Shown here piece by piece: positions 31,072 to 40,776 of a stretch of 64,000 bases of DNA. The stretch is from Candidatus Gastranaerophilales bacterium (GTDB lineage: Bacteria > Cyanobacteriota > Vampirovibrionia > Gastranaerophilales > Gastranaerophilaceae). Made by a program: the position numbers and the translations under genes. Each line of letters opens with the position of its first letter. The first letter of the stretch is position 1. The notes below the pieces were generated by a model, which was given only the letters and a program-made list of their open reading frames with translations, searched no databases and had not been told where the DNA came from. The stretch covers positions 1 to 64,000 of the forward strand of contig CALVAP010000007.1 in the NCBI GenBank assembly GCA_944325625.1. Direction: 5' to 3'.

Positions 31072-31599
31072 ATGGACAGATTTTATGAGAAGACCCTTAA
31101 TTCAGAAATTGTTTACGAAGGCAAAATTTTTGATATCAAACACGATGAAGTTGAACTTTCTAACGGAGCAAAATCATTTAGAGATATTATCCTCCACCCC
31201 GGAGGTGTGGTTATTGTGGCACAGAAGGAAGAAAAAATTCTTCTTGTAAAACAATACCGATACGCAATCTCTGAGGCAATATTTGAACTCCCCGCAGGTA
31301 AGCTCGAAGTTGGCGAAGACCCTTTTGAAGCAGCAAAACGCGAACTAAAAGAAGAAACAGGTTATGAGGCTTCAAATTGGCAAAATCTCGGCTTCATATA
31401 CACAACCGCGGGAATTTGTAATGAACGATTATATCTTTTTAAAGCAGACATATCAAATTTTGTCGGCCAGCAGCCTGATGAAAATGAAATTATAGACTTT
31501 TGGGAGTTTGACAAAAACGACGTGTTTGATATGATTAAAAACGGCAAAATTAATGATGCCAAGACAATTTGTGCACTAATGAGGGCTTTTAAATTATGA
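31072..31599 (+). CDS. Nudix hydrolase, ADP-ribose pyrophosphatase type
   Basis: Likely cleaves ADP-ribose to AMP and ribose-5-phosphate. The 175 residues have the Nudix box at 76-98 (starts GKLEVGE, ends RELKEETGY) with all catalytic Glu. The sequence before it, LVKQYRYAISEAIFELPAG, is typical of NudF-like enzymes, as is the later YTTAGICNERLYLF. GAGG lies six bases before the ATG. It is followed, with a four-base overlap (ATGA), by a HAD hydrolase. Confidence 0.92.
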   Translation: MDRFYEKTLNSEIVYEGKIFDIKHDEVELSNGAKSFRDIILHPGGVVIVAQKEEKILLVKQYRYAISEAIFELPAGKLEVGEDPFEAAKRELKEETGYEASNWQNLGFIYTTAGICNERLYLFKADISNFVGQQPDENEIIDFWEFDKNDVFDMIKNGKINDAKTICALMRAFKL

Positions 31600-32405
31600 T
31601 AAAAATGCTGGTTCTTGATATTGACGGCACAATTATCAAAAAAGATTTTACATATTCAAAAGAGCTTCGTGATACCCTTTTAAGACTACAAAATAATGGG
31701 ATAAAAGTCGTTATCGCAACCGGAAGAATGCATAATGGAGCTGTCCCGCTTGTAAAAGAGCTCGGGCTTAACACACCAATAATTTCTTATCAGGGCAGCA
31801 TGGTTAGAGAGTGGAAAAATAGTGATAAAATACTCTATACAAAAAGAATGAGCGCTCAACAAGCTTCAAAAGTAATTGACTATTTCAGAATACAAAAGGT
31901 TCATATTAATGCATATTCGGAAGATAAACTTTTTGTTGAGCAGGATGATGAACATATAAAAGAATACGTAAACCACCGTTTTGTGAACTATAATGTTTTA
32001 GATGACTTAAAATCACTTGATTTATCTAAACTTGACAAGCTTCTATGTATCGAAAACGACCAAAATAAAATGCAAAAAGTTGTTGATGATTTATCAAGGA
32101 TGTTTAAAAATGAACTATACATAGTAAAATCGATGCGACATTATTGTGAAGTAACCCATATTGATGCAACAAAAGGCAGTGCAATAAGATTTCTCTGCGA
32201 TTATTGGGGAATTGATATATCAGAAACAATGGCAATTGGGGATCAGGATAATGATATTGAAATGATTAAAACAGCAGCTATTGGCGTTGCTATGGGTAAT
32301 GGCACACCAAAACTTAAAGAAAACGCGGATTTCATAACAAAATCTGTAGAAGAGGACGGAGTTGTATATGCCATAGAGAAATTTATGGAGGTACAAAATG
32401 TATAG
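31596..32405 (+). CDS. Cof-type HAD-superfamily phosphatase
   Basis: A 269-residue HAD hydrolase, probably dephosphorylating sugar phosphates or flavin phosphates. Motif I DIDGTI has the nucleophile and acid Asp residues; motif II VIATGR follows; the type IIB cap domain is about residues 85-185; and motif IV is [13 protein letters not shown] with the [17 protein letters not shown] end region. Specific substrate is not predictable. It overlaps both neighbours, so the three genes form one operon. Confidence 0.92.
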   Translation: MIKMLVLDIDGTIIKKDFTYSKELRDTLLRLQNNGIKVVIATGRMHNGAVPLVKELGLNTPIISYQGSMVREWKNSDKILYTKRMSAQQASKVIDYFRIQKVHINAYSEDKLFVEQDDEHIKEYVNHRFVNYNVLDDLKSLDLSKLDKLLCIENDQNKMQKVVDDLSRMFKNELYIVKSMRHYCEVTHIDATKGSAIRFLCDYWGIDISETMAIGDQDNDIEMIKTAAIGVAMGNGTPKLKENADFITKSVEEDGVVYAIEKFMEVQNV

Positions 32406-32880
32406 AATAGGACAGGGTTTTGATTTACACAGACTCGTTGAAGGCAGAGCCTTGATTTTAGGCGGGGTAAAAATTAATCATACAAAAGGTTTACTTGGTC
32501 ATTCTGATGCTGATGTTCTCATTCATGCGATTATAGACAGCCTGCTTGGTGCTTTATGTCTGGGAGATATAGGACAGCACTTTCCTGACACTGACGCTCG
32601 ATACAAAGATGCCAACAGTGTTGAACTTCTTAGAGTTGTTCTTGCTTTGGTTGAAAAAGAAGGTTACAAAATAGTTAATATAGATGCAACTATTCAGGCT
32701 CAGGAGCCAAAGTTAATGCCCCATATTATAGCAATAAGAGAAAATCTTTCAAAAAACATGTCTATAGGGCTAAAACAAATTTCAGTCAAAGCAAAAACAT
32801 ATGAAAAACAAGACAGCATTGGAAAAGGCGAAGCTATAGCGGTTTATTGTAATGCACTTTTAATGAAGTCTAACGTTTAA
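32398..32880 (+). CDS. ispF: 2-C-methyl-D-erythritol 2,4-cyclodiphosphate synthase
   Basis: Fifth enzyme of the MEP isoprenoid pathway; cyclises CDP-ME-2-phosphate to MEcPP. The 160 residues are the family size. The zinc ligands lie in GFDLHRL (Asp9, His11) and in [24 protein letters not shown] is conserved, and the C-terminal [15 protein letters not shown] is the signature. It starts eight bases inside the HAD gene. The end meets a convergent membrane gene. Confidence 0.97.
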   Translation: MYRIGQGFDLHRLVEGRALILGGVKINHTKGLLGHSDADVLIHAIIDSLLGALCLGDIGQHFPDTDARYKDANSVELLRVVLALVEKEGYKIVNIDATIQAQEPKLMPHIIAIRENLSKNMSIGLKQISVKAKTYEKQDSIGKGEAIAVYCNALLMKSNV

Positions 32881-35044
32881 AAATACTCATCACTTTTGTT
32901 ATTTCATCTTCCGTATAAATTATTTGACCAATTTTATAAAACCCATTATTATCCAAAGTTTCATATGGAATGGTACAAACAAGCAACCCTGGAACCTTAC
33001 TTTTGTATGTATCTTGAGTAACAAGTAGTGGTTTGTTTCTCTCTTCAGTGATTGCACACTCGCCTCTGGTTTTATCATTAAATACCAGTACTCCGTTTTC
33101 TACACGATAATTTTTTATGACTTCATCCGGATTTTGGATATAAGTTGATATAGGCTTATCACTTGTAAATACTATATAATCATAGTCACTCAGATTATAG
33201 AGATGAAGTTTATTTAACAAAAGAAAATCTACTACATATCCATCAAAATCCATAAGTTTAATTATTGCAGTATTATCAATATGCGAAGGGAAAAGAGCTA
33301 TTTTTGAGCCTTTTGGAAGCTTGTATAGTTCTGAACGAAGGACACAAAATGGCATCTTTCCTTTCAAGTCCATTCTTGTAGAACAAAGAAAACTATTACG
33401 AACCTCTGTTATGTTATGTGTTTGTCTGTATTTGTTTATGAGTTTAAAAAAGTGTCTTGCTCCTATGTGAGTAGAAATTACCATAAAATATGACATTACA
33501 TAAAATAAAATAATATACTTAAATATGTTTTTGTTGCTTTTAATATAGGAAATAACAAACAGAGGCGAAGCAAAAATTAAGAAAGAAAGAATAAATCTTG
33601 CACTGTATTTCATAAACCCAATACTTGCGGACATAACCGCGATGGAAACAAAAATACTTACAGCCAACAGTGCCAAAAGCCTATTCTTATAAGATTTATT
33701 AAAAAGAATACCTCGAACAATAGCAACAAAAGCACAAGGAAGTAAAACAAATACACCAACAACACCTCCGCCGACAACAGAATCATTTAAAATAACATTT
33801 AACTGATTTTCATTACCCGAAATAACGTTTAAATCCAGAGGTATATGTAAAATAGATAAAAGTTTATTTTGAAGTGCAAAAACAAATTTTTCGAGATAAA
33901 ATCCATAAGAAAATCCGGTAAAATCCAAAAGCAAAACCAAATGTCTAACCAAACCGGAAATATATCCCTTAACCCCACCGCTCATTTTATGGTGAAATAT
34001 TGTTCCAGCTGAACCCATCATATTTCCAAATTCAATAAAATTCAAAACATAGTTATAAGAAGCAAAGAGAATAAAGTTTAAAATTGAAAACCCGACAAAG
34101 ACAAAGAGATATCGCATAAAAGATTTTCGCTGATGCTGATAAATAAAGTACAAAAGAATAATAGCAACAGCAGGAAGCATAAAGAATATTGAGGTCTTAG
34201 CGCCAACTCCAAGAGCAAATGCCAAAGATGAAAAATATAACGGAGATAATAGGGATTTTTTTACCCCAACTTGAAAAAGAGTAACTCCCGCAAGAGCTAA
34301 CGCCCCAATCATAATATTAGTTTCAACTCCTGATGCACCAACCGTTACTCCGGCAATAGAAGTAAACAAAAACAAAGACCACAGTCTTTTTCGCATAGAA
34401 AAGCCGTTTACTTCCAAGAAAGAACTCAATACAACTAATGCAAAAATATAATCAACAAACGTAAAAAATCTTATAAACATGTTTTTAGGAAAAAATGTTA
34501 AAAACCAAGTATATAAAACTTCGGAATTTATAGCCATATTGATATTTCTATCATCAGCAATATCAAAATGAGCAAGACTGCCCTGTGAAACCCACTCAAG
34601 TGCTCGATTAAAATGATATGATAGTGAATCATACTCTATAACAGGGAATATAGCACACAGAACTACTGAAACCGCAATAAAAAACAAAAAACCAACCCCC
34701 ATAAACCCAAGCATCTTGTCTTTTTTTATTGCATTCAATATTTTTCTCACATAATTTACAACTTGAGGTCTATACAAAGGTCTGCCATGTTTTTTCCAGA
34801 AGAAGAATGAACCAACCAAAATAATAGCATTCAAAATCAAAATTCCGACCTTAGAGATAGCATTAAACAGCGACAAAAGCTCAATGCTCAGAACAATTTG
34901 AGCAAAAGCAATTAGGTACAAATATATAAGTGCCGTTTTAAATTTTTTTATCTCAAAAACAGAAGCCAGGAAATACGAAGAAATAAAAATCATTAGAAAT
35001 GATATTAAAAAAGTAATCACAATACTAACCTCTAGAAAAATCAT
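32870..35044 (-). CDS. Large polytopic membrane protein, GT-C glycosyltransferase-like
   Basis: A 724-residue protein with about twelve to thirteen membrane helices over residues 1-530 and a soluble C-terminal domain of about 190 residues. The first outer loop after helix four contains [15 protein letters not shown], the acidic motif expected of GT-C glycosyltransferases, such as ArnT-like enzymes that use lipid-linked sugar donors. A glycan or lipid modification role is inferred from this. The start may instead be GTG 35020 (codon 9), which has GAGG eight bases upstream. The end overlaps ispF by 11 bases. Confidence 0.75.
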   Translation of the reverse strand: MIFLEVSIVITFLISFLMIFISSYFLASVFEIKKFKTALIYLYLIAFAQIVLSIELLSLFNAISKVGILILNAIILVGSFFFWKKHGRPLYRPQVVNYVRKILNAIKKDKMLGFMGVGFLFFIAVSVVLCAIFPVIEYDSLSYHFNRALEWVSQGSLAHFDIADDRNINMAINSEVLYTWFLTFFPKNMFIRFFTFVDYIFALVVLSSFLEVNGFSMRKRLWSLFLFTSIAGVTVGASGVETNIMIGALALAGVTLFQVGVKKSLLSPLYFSSLAFALGVGAKTSIFFMLPAVAIILLYFIYQHQRKSFMRYLFVFVGFSILNFILFASYNYVLNFIEFGNMMGSAGTIFHHKMSGGVKGYISGLVRHLVLLLDFTGFSYGFYLEKFVFALQNKLLSILHIPLDLNVISGNENQLNVILNDSVVGGGVVGVFVLLPCAFVAIVRGILFNKSYKNRLLALLAVSIFVSIAVMSASIGFMKYSARFILSFLIFASPLFVISYIKSNKNIFKYIILFYVMSYFMVISTHIGARHFFKLINKYRQTHNITEVRNSFLCSTRMDLKGKMPFCVLRSELYKLPKGSKIALFPSHIDNTAIIKLMDFDGYVVDFLLLNKLHLYNLSDYDYIVFTSDKPISTYIQNPDEVIKNYRVENGVLVFNDKTRGECAITEERNKPLLVTQDTYKSKVPGLLVCTIPYETLDNNGFYKIGQIIYTEDEITKVMSIFKR

Positions 35045-35076
35045 CCAATCTACCTAATAATATATGACAAAAATAA

Positions 35077-35090
35077 CTGCTCTACCAGCT
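35077..35090 (-). other. tRNA D-arm-like fragment
   Basis: Read on the minus strand this is AGCTGGTAGAGCAG, identical to a common tRNA D-arm. No matching anticodon arm, T-arm or acceptor stem follows, so it is not a tRNA gene. It may be a tRNA remnant or chance. Confidence 0.3.
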
Positions 35091-35160
35091 AATATACTAA
35101 AAAAATATAGAACTGTAATATAAGACTGTGCATATTCCACTCTCACTCAAAATTATCATT

Positions 35161-35186
35161 ACGACCCCTCAAGGTCGTTTTTTTTT
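35161..35186 (+). terminator. Rho-independent terminator without an obvious upstream gene
   Basis: A 6-bp stem ACGACC/GGTCGT (35161-35166 with 35173-35178) with a CCTCAA loop and a run of eight or more T. The nearest plus-strand gene upstream, ispF, ends more than 2 kb away, and a gene on the other strand intervenes. It may end a small RNA from about 35045 on or act as an attenuator for the permease genes. Confidence 0.7.
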
Positions 35187-35314
35187 GAAAAAAAGTAAAG
35201 CTCAAAAAGTTTTTAATAAATCTTTTGCCGTCTTCAGGAGTATTTTTAATCCATTTAGTGGTATTTTTTATCGGGGCTAAAGTTATAATGTAAATTGGAA
35301 CAGAAAGCTAATTT

Positions 35315-36181
35315 ATGATTAGTTATTACAAAAAATACGCACCATATCTGTTTTTATTACCCGCAGCGATTGTTCTGGGGATATTTTTCTTCATCCCTTT
35401 TTTTGATACGGTGATATTAAGTTTCAAAGACTACTCTTCAAGCATATATAATCCTACTTGGACAGGTATTTCAAATTATATTTACTTGATGAAATCGCCT
35501 GAGTTTTATAAAGTAATTTTCAACACACTGATATTTTTGATATGTGCTGTTCCGCTTCTGGCAATAATACCATTAATTTTGGCAATAATGGTAAACCAAA
35601 AAATAAGAGGAATAACCATCTACAAACTATTAATATATCTTCCGGTAATAGTATCAATAGTAGTAGCAGCAATTGCATTCAAATGGTTATATGCCCAAAA
35701 CGGAATACTCAATTATATAATAAGCACAGCAGGACTATCACCAATAGGCTGGCTTACCGACCCAAGGTTTTCATTATATTCTGTAATAATCGTGACCGTC
35801 TGGAAGGGAATAGGATACTATATGATGATATATCTGGCAGCTTTAATGTCTGCCCCCAAAGACTTATATGAGGCATGTGATGTAGACGGGGCAAATTTTT
35901 TACAAAAACATCTTACTGTTTCACTACCCCACCTTATGCCAACATTAGCATTGGTGACTACAATCAGCTCAATTTCTGCACTCAAAGTTTTTGCCGAAAT
36001 CTACGTTATGACAAAAGGCGGACCTCTAAATTCAAGTAAAACTATTGTTTACTATATCTATGAACGTGCTTTCGAAAACCTTGATTTAGGCATGGCATCT
36101 GCCGCATCGGTAATCTTACTTTGTATAGTTATGGTATTTTCAATAATTAATGTCGTATTTTTTGAGGGGAAAAAGTTCTAA
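35315..36181 (+). CDS. Sugar ABC transporter permease, MalF/UgpA type
   Basis: A 288-residue inner-membrane permease with six helices and the cytoplasmic EAA loop DLYEACDVDGANFLQKHLTV, where the ATPase docks. WKGIGYYMMIYLAAL and the terminal FGEIYVMT-like segment (FAEIYVMTKGGP) are typical of CUT1 sugar importers. A TATAAT at 35284-35289 could be its promoter. The start overlaps the next permease by one base. Neither the binding protein nor the ATPase is adjacent. Confidence 0.9.
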   Translation: MISYYKKYAPYLFLLPAAIVLGIFFFIPFFDTVILSFKDYSSSIYNPTWTGISNYIYLMKSPEFYKVIFNTLIFLICAVPLLAIIPLILAIMVNQKIRGITIYKLLIYLPVIVSIVVAAIAFKWLYAQNGILNYIISTAGLSPIGWLTDPRFSLYSVIIVTVWKGIGYYMMIYLAALMSAPKDLYEACDVDGANFLQKHLTVSLPHLMPTLALVTTISSISALKVFAEIYVMTKGGPLNSSKTIVYYIYERAFENLDLGMASAASVILLCIVMVFSIINVVFFEGKKF

Positions 36182-37026
36182 TGCCAAAATTTCAGATAAA
36201 AGGATTTTTTGTTCATATATCTTTGATTTTAGTATCACTACTGTGTATTTTCCCTTTCTTGTGGCTTCTATCTACAGCTCTAAAAGGAAGCAGTGAGAAT
36301 ATTTTTCAATACCCGCCACAAATTATCCCTCAATCACCAACATTAGAAAACTTTAAGTCAGCATGGAATCAAATTCCTTTTCTGATATATTATCTTAACA
36401 GCTTTATCGTAGCATTTTTTACGGTAGTACTAAACCTTATTTTATCGTCACTTGCGGCATATCCTCTTGCAAGAATGGAGTTTATGGGTAAAAAAGTAAC
36501 ATTCTTTGCAATATTGGCAACAATAATGATACCTTTTCAAGCAATAATGCTGCCAGTTTATCTTATAGTTTTAAAACTAAACATGGTGGATACCGTTAAC
36601 AATTTTATGGGTTATCTGGGACTGATTTTACCTTTTGCCGTTAATGCATTTGGAATATTTTTAATGCGACAGGCATTTATGTCAATACCGAGAGAACTGG
36701 AAGAAGCTGCCTTTGTTGACGGATGTAATGTTTTCCAAATATGGCATAAAATACTTCTCCCAATGGTAAAACCTACACTGGCAACTCTTGCAATATTCAC
36801 TTTTATAGGCTCTTGGGGTGAATTTTTGTGGCCAAGTATTGTTTTGACAAATAAAGCAATGTATACCCTACCTGTCGGAGTTAATGATTTGCAAGGCATG
36901 TTCTCGGCAAACTGGAGGATAATTGCTTCCGGGTCGTTGATTTCAATCATTCCTATTATAATTTTCTTTCTTGCGCTTCAAAAATACTTCATATCCGGCG
37001 AAAACGAAGGAGCTGTAAAAGGCTAG
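36181..37026 (+). CDS. Sugar ABC transporter permease, MalG/UgpE type
   Basis: Partner of the preceding permease; 281 residues with six helices and the EAA loop ELEEAAFVDGCNVFQIWHKI. Its start ATG overlaps the upstream stop codon by one base, so the two are coupled and form the heterodimeric channel. The substrate is unknown; CUT1 importers commonly take oligosaccharides or glycerol phosphate. A shared MsmK-like ATPase elsewhere is likely needed. Confidence 0.9.
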   Translation: MPKFQIKGFFVHISLILVSLLCIFPFLWLLSTALKGSSENIFQYPPQIIPQSPTLENFKSAWNQIPFLIYYLNSFIVAFFTVVLNLILSSLAAYPLARMEFMGKKVTFFAILATIMIPFQAIMLPVYLIVLKLNMVDTVNNFMGYLGLILPFAVNAFGIFLMRQAFMSIPRELEEAAFVDGCNVFQIWHKILLPMVKPTLATLAIFTFIGSWGEFLWPSIVLTNKAMYTLPVGVNDLQGMFSANWRIIASGSLISIIPIIIFFLALQKYFISGENEGAVKG

Positions 37027-37076
37027 ATAAAAAATTATTTGCTGTTTAAAATATTAAGCCCTAATTGTGCTTATAC

Positions 37077-37105
37077 TTGCAGAAATTTTTAAAAGAGTGT
37101 ATTAT
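37077..37105 (+). promoter_or_regulatory. Putative promoter of the aminotransferase gene
   Basis: TTGCAG (37077-37082) and TATTAT (37100-37105) are exactly 17 bases apart. The leader would be about 23 bases and includes a GTGGAG site before ATG 37135. Confidence 0.6.
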
Positions 37106-37134
37106 TTACAATAAAAGAAGAGTGGAGTATTGAG

Positions 37135-38376
37135 ATGAAAGAATTATTTAACAGATATGTTCAGGATATCGAAACTTATATAATGGTGCAAATAAAACAA
37201 CGCACACTTGAACTTACGCCTGAATTAAAAGCCAAAGGCAGAGCCCCGATATCTTTGGATATAGGAGCCCCAACCGATACTCCGCCAAAATATGTCATAG
37301 ATAAGCTAAAAGAAGCTTTGGATATGGAAGGGATGCACAGATATTCTACCCCAAAGGGTGAGGCATTTTTTCTTGATGCAGTAGCCAAAAGAATGAAAAA
37401 TCGATTTGGTGTTGATGTTGATCCAAAAACCGAGATTTGTTCACTAATCGGTTCCAAAGAGGGTTTGGCTAATATAGTAAGAGAACTTATTAATCCTGCA
37501 GAAAAAGATGAGGACAAAGAAATTATCCTCGTACCCGATCCGGGGTATGCTTCATATAGTCAAATGTTGCTTGTTTCAGGAGGTTTGGCATATCCTATTC
37601 CGCTAACCTTAGAAAACAATTACATGCCGGATATGGAAGAAGTTTTATCTGAGTTGAAAAAAGACGGATATGACGAGAAAAAGGTCAAAGCCGTAATAAT
37701 AAACTATCCGAACAATCCTCTTGGTGCTACTGCGACAAAGGAATACTACAAAGAAGTAGTTGATTTTTGTAAAAAACATAATTACCTGCTGATTTCTGAT
37801 GCGGCATATTGTGATATGTACTTTGATGAAAACAAAAAGCCATGCTCTGCATTGGAAGTAGAAGGGGCAAAAGATGTAACACTCGAGTTTCACAGTTTTT
37901 CAAAGCCATATGCAATGACCGGTTGGCGTCTTGGCTGGGTTTGCGGAAACAAAGAAGCATTAGGAATGTTTGCAAAACAAAAATCCACAATTGATACAGG
38001 ATTGTTCAAAGCACTTCAATATGCAGCTGCAGCTATATTAAACTCAGAAGAAGGCGAAGAATACATCAAAAACGCAAATGATAGGTTTAAAGAAAAACAA
38101 AAGATACTTGTTGATGGATTTAAAAAACTTGGCTGGAAAGATGAAGATTTTGTGGTGCCTGATGCAACATTTTATCTATGGCTGCCTATTCCGAGAAAAT
38201 ATAAAACCTCAAGAGAGTTCACATCTGAGCTGCTTGAAAAATCCGGAATAGTTGCCGTACCGGGAGATGCATTTGGCAAGTACGGCGAAGGCTATGCGCG
38301 TATTTCAATAGTTGCGCCAAAAGACCAACTTCACGAAGTAATCGTTCGCATGGAAAAAGACGGTTTCACATATTAA
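37135..38376 (+). CDS. Class I/II aminotransferase, probable LL-diaminopimelate aminotransferase
   Basis: PLP enzyme of 413 residues. Conserved parts: LDIGAPTDTPP, SKEGLANI for the phosphate site, INYPNNPLG, ISDAAYCDMYF and SFSKPYAMTGWRLG with Schiff-base Lys257, and the late YARISIVAP arginine region. The N-terminal layout and length fit DapL, which makes LL-diaminopimelate in one step for lysine and peptidoglycan in Cyanobacteria and relatives; aspartate aminotransferase is the main alternative. It has its own promoter. Confidence 0.8.
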   Translation: MKELFNRYVQDIETYIMVQIKQRTLELTPELKAKGRAPISLDIGAPTDTPPKYVIDKLKEALDMEGMHRYSTPKGEAFFLDAVAKRMKNRFGVDVDPKTEICSLIGSKEGLANIVRELINPAEKDEDKEIILVPDPGYASYSQMLLVSGGLAYPIPLTLENNYMPDMEEVLSELKKDGYDEKKVKAVIINYPNNPLGATATKEYYKEVVDFCKKHNYLLISDAAYCDMYFDENKKPCSALEVEGAKDVTLEFHSFSKPYAMTGWRLGWVCGNKEALGMFAKQKSTIDTGLFKALQYAAAAILNSEEGEEYIKNANDRFKEKQKILVDGFKKLGWKDEDFVVPDATFYLWLPIPRKYKTSREFTSELLEKSGIVAVPGDAFGKYGEGYARISIVAPKDQLHEVIVRMEKDGFTY

Positions 38377-38433
38377 CCAGTTAATAAAAATATTAATTTT
38401 TCGCTTAATATTCACTTCAAAGTGTAACAATTG

Positions 38434-38462
38434 TTGTACTATATTCGTATAAACGTTATAAT
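38434..38462 (+). promoter_or_regulatory. Promoter of the Tad pilus operon
   Basis: TTGTAC (38434-38439) and a perfect TATAAT (38457-38462) are 17 bases apart, about 45 bases before cpaB. No other good promoter is seen until the operon ends. Confidence 0.68.
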
Positions 38463-38507
38463 AATGTTGGTGGAAAATAGCGACAAATAAGAGAGTTTTT
38501 TTGATAG

Positions 38508-39419
38508 ATGGCGAGTAAGAACACACGAAAAATTCTAATATCCTTAATAATAGGTGTTGTTGCCGCTTGCGTTTCATTGAACAAATTCTCTGAAATGCAA
38601 AAAGAAATAAAAGAAAAAGAACAACTTATTGAAGTTATGCAGCTTAGAGATAAACAGTTGGAAAAAACCAAATATACTTATCTAACTGCAACACATGATA
38701 TGGAAGCCGGTGAAACAGTAACTGAAGATGACATAACAACTGCAACATTTTCAACGGAAGAAAGTGACGGACTCACCTCGAAAGAAACGGTTGTCGGGAA
38801 TGTTCTTCTGGAACCGATAAAATCGGGGCAAATCTTAACAGGATACGTATTTACAGGAATTGTTTCAAACCCTTCAAAAAATAATCAAGGCTTAAAAGAA
38901 GGTTACAGAGCGCTGACTCTTTCCACCTCAACAATGGAAGGTATGTCTGCGGACATGAAAAAAGGTTCCTTAATCGATGTTTTTTCCAAAAATAAATCGA
39001 ATTCGACAGTTCTTTCAAAAGTAAGAATTCTTAATCTGGAAGCAAAGGAAACAGAAACAGAACAAAAAGACATATCAATTCTGCAAGCCAAAAATGTAAC
39101 TTTTGAAGTTCCTGTCAACAAAATTCAAGAGTTTGTTGAGATGTATGCAGCAGGGAAAATATTACTTGTAATGCGTCCCATGGGTGATGATACCGTTATT
39201 GTCGGACACAAAAAACAAAGCGCAAGCACTACAAATAATAACGGATACCAAAATTTGAACTACAATTACAATGCATCAACGCTTCCCGCTTTGCCTGTAG
39301 TTCAAACTTATGAAGACCCGACAATCAACGAACTTCCCGCACCTGTAAGACCAACAAAATCATCCAAAACAGTAGAACTAATTGAAGCAAGCAACAAAAC
39401 ACAGATAAGCTTTGATTAA
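38508..39419 (+). CDS. cpaB: Tad pilus assembly protein CpaB/RcpC
   Basis: Periplasmic subunit of the tight-adherence (Flp) pilus system. 303 residues: one N-terminal membrane helix (about 9-27), a coiled segment, then a SAF domain at about 53-110 (YLTATHDMEAGETVTEDDI) and the second beta-domain with GYRALTLSTSTMEGMSADMKKGSLIDVF, diagnostic for RcpC. The C-terminal 70 residues are Asn/Pro-rich and probably flexible. It begins the six-gene Tad operon. Confidence 0.9.
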   Translation: MASKNTRKILISLIIGVVAACVSLNKFSEMQKEIKEKEQLIEVMQLRDKQLEKTKYTYLTATHDMEAGETVTEDDITTATFSTEESDGLTSKETVVGNVLLEPIKSGQILTGYVFTGIVSNPSKNNQGLKEGYRALTLSTSTMEGMSADMKKGSLIDVFSKNKSNSTVLSKVRILNLEAKETETEQKDISILQAKNVTFEVPVNKIQEFVEMYAAGKILLVMRPMGDDTVIVGHKKQSASTTNNNGYQNLNYNYNASTLPALPVVQTYEDPTINELPAPVRPTKSSKTVELIEASNKTQISFD

Positions 39420-39438
39420 AATTAAAAATGAGGAAATT

Positions 39439-40767
39439 GTGAAAAAGATTTACACAAAAATTTTAATAGTATTTGTACTGACCCTACTATGTATAGGGCA
39501 AGAGGCAATAGCCAACAGAAGAATTGATTACGATTCCGTAATTGTAGAATCTCAAAATGACTATGCACCACAATCAGCTCAATTACAATCAAAACAAGTA
39601 AATCTTTCCGCAGAAATTAAAGACAAAAATGAAAAACTATACGCAATTGTAGGTAAATCACAGTTATTAAAATTTGACGAAGAAGTAAGCAGAGTTTCGA
39701 TAACAGAACCTCAATATGCAGATATAGTTTTGCTTTCTCCAAAAGAACTTCTTTTAAACGGGAAAAAATCCGGTAGAACAAGCTTAATATTTTGGGGTGA
39801 AAACAATCAACCTGTATTTTTTAACCTAATAGTACAACAAGATGCAGATGCTTTTTTGCAAGCTGTTGAAGAAATTGCACCAAACGAAAACGCAAACCTC
39901 ATATTTACTGATGATGGGGTAATACTTTCGGGTCATATTTCATCTACAGGAACAAAGGATAAAATAAAAAATCTTGCACAAGCATATAATTTCAAACTTG
40001 TTGATATGTCAGAAAGCCCAACCAAACAGGTGCTTTTAGAGGTCAAAATAACCGAAGCCTCAAGAAACTTTACAAACGAGCTTGCAACACAGTTTTCATT
40101 TGGTAAAGGTGTTGAAAATTTCACAAACGGAACGCTTGGAAGAGTTGGGAATATAAGTCAAGGAATATTTGATGGAACACTTAACGGGTTTCAATATATT
40201 TTCGCAAATAATTCTGCGAAACTTGCATTCTCAATAAGAGCCGGTGAAAAAACAGGAGCAATAAAAATTCTTGCAGAACCCAAACTTTTGGCGTTGGATA
40301 ATGCTGATGCCAGCTTTAATGTGGGTAACGAAGTTCCCGTCCCTTCGGGAATAGGACAATACGGTCAGGTTTCATATCAGTTTAAGAACACAGGTGTAAT
40401 TCTGAACTTCAAACCACAAATACTTGAAAAATCTAACCGAGTAATTCTAAAACTCTCTCCGGAAGTTAGTGAAGTGGACGATTCGCTCGCCATACAACAA
40501 CAAGGAGGTGGAAGAATTCCCGGATTTAAAACAAGAAAAGTCGATACAACAGTAGAACTTGGTGATGGAGAAACACTTATAATAGCCGGGCTTTTAAAAC
40601 AAACCAGCAGCAAAAACAATACGAAAGTACCTTGGATATCAAACATTCCTGTTTTAGGCTTATTGTTTACAAATATGGCAGACACAAAAGATGATACGGA
40701 ACTCGTTATTTTCATTACACCTAAAATTGTAGAAGCCAACTCAAACTCAATAACAGAAACACTTTAA
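39439..40767 (+). CDS. cpaC: Tad secretin CpaC/RcpA
   Basis: Outer-membrane channel of the Tad pilus. 442 residues with a signal peptide; N-terminal BON/STN-type domains (KSQLLKFDEEVSRVSITEPQYADI, typical of pilus secretins) and a secretin domain at about 200-440 (ILAEPKLLALDNADASFNVG, VPVPSG, LKLSPEVSEVD, and the terminal WISNIPVLGLLF plus ELVIFITPKIV). I chose GTG 39439 (SD GAGG, five bases upstream); a TTG at 39412, inside cpaB, is also in frame. It implies a diderm envelope. Confidence 0.93.
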   Translation: MKKIYTKILIVFVLTLLCIGQEAIANRRIDYDSVIVESQNDYAPQSAQLQSKQVNLSAEIKDKNEKLYAIVGKSQLLKFDEEVSRVSITEPQYADIVLLSPKELLLNGKKSGRTSLIFWGENNQPVFFNLIVQQDADAFLQAVEEIAPNENANLIFTDDGVILSGHISSTGTKDKIKNLAQAYNFKLVDMSESPTKQVLLEVKITEASRNFTNELATQFSFGKGVENFTNGTLGRVGNISQGIFDGTLNGFQYIFANNSAKLAFSIRAGEKTGAIKILAEPKLLALDNADASFNVGNEVPVPSGIGQYGQVSYQFKNTGVILNFKPQILEKSNRVILKLSPEVSEVDDSLAIQQQGGGRIPGFKTRKVDTTVELGDGETLIIAGLLKQTSSKNNTKVPWISNIPVLGLLFTNMADTKDDTELVIFITPKIVEANSNSITETL

Positions 40768-40776
40768 GAGGACAAA

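Noticed and set aside
35077-35090. A functional tRNA gene
   Set aside because: Only the D-arm sequence is present; no T-arm or acceptor stem is found within tRNA distance.
35161-35186. Terminator of the minus-strand membrane gene
   Set aside because: The T run lies on the plus-strand side, and the minus-strand gene begins at 35044 and runs the other way.
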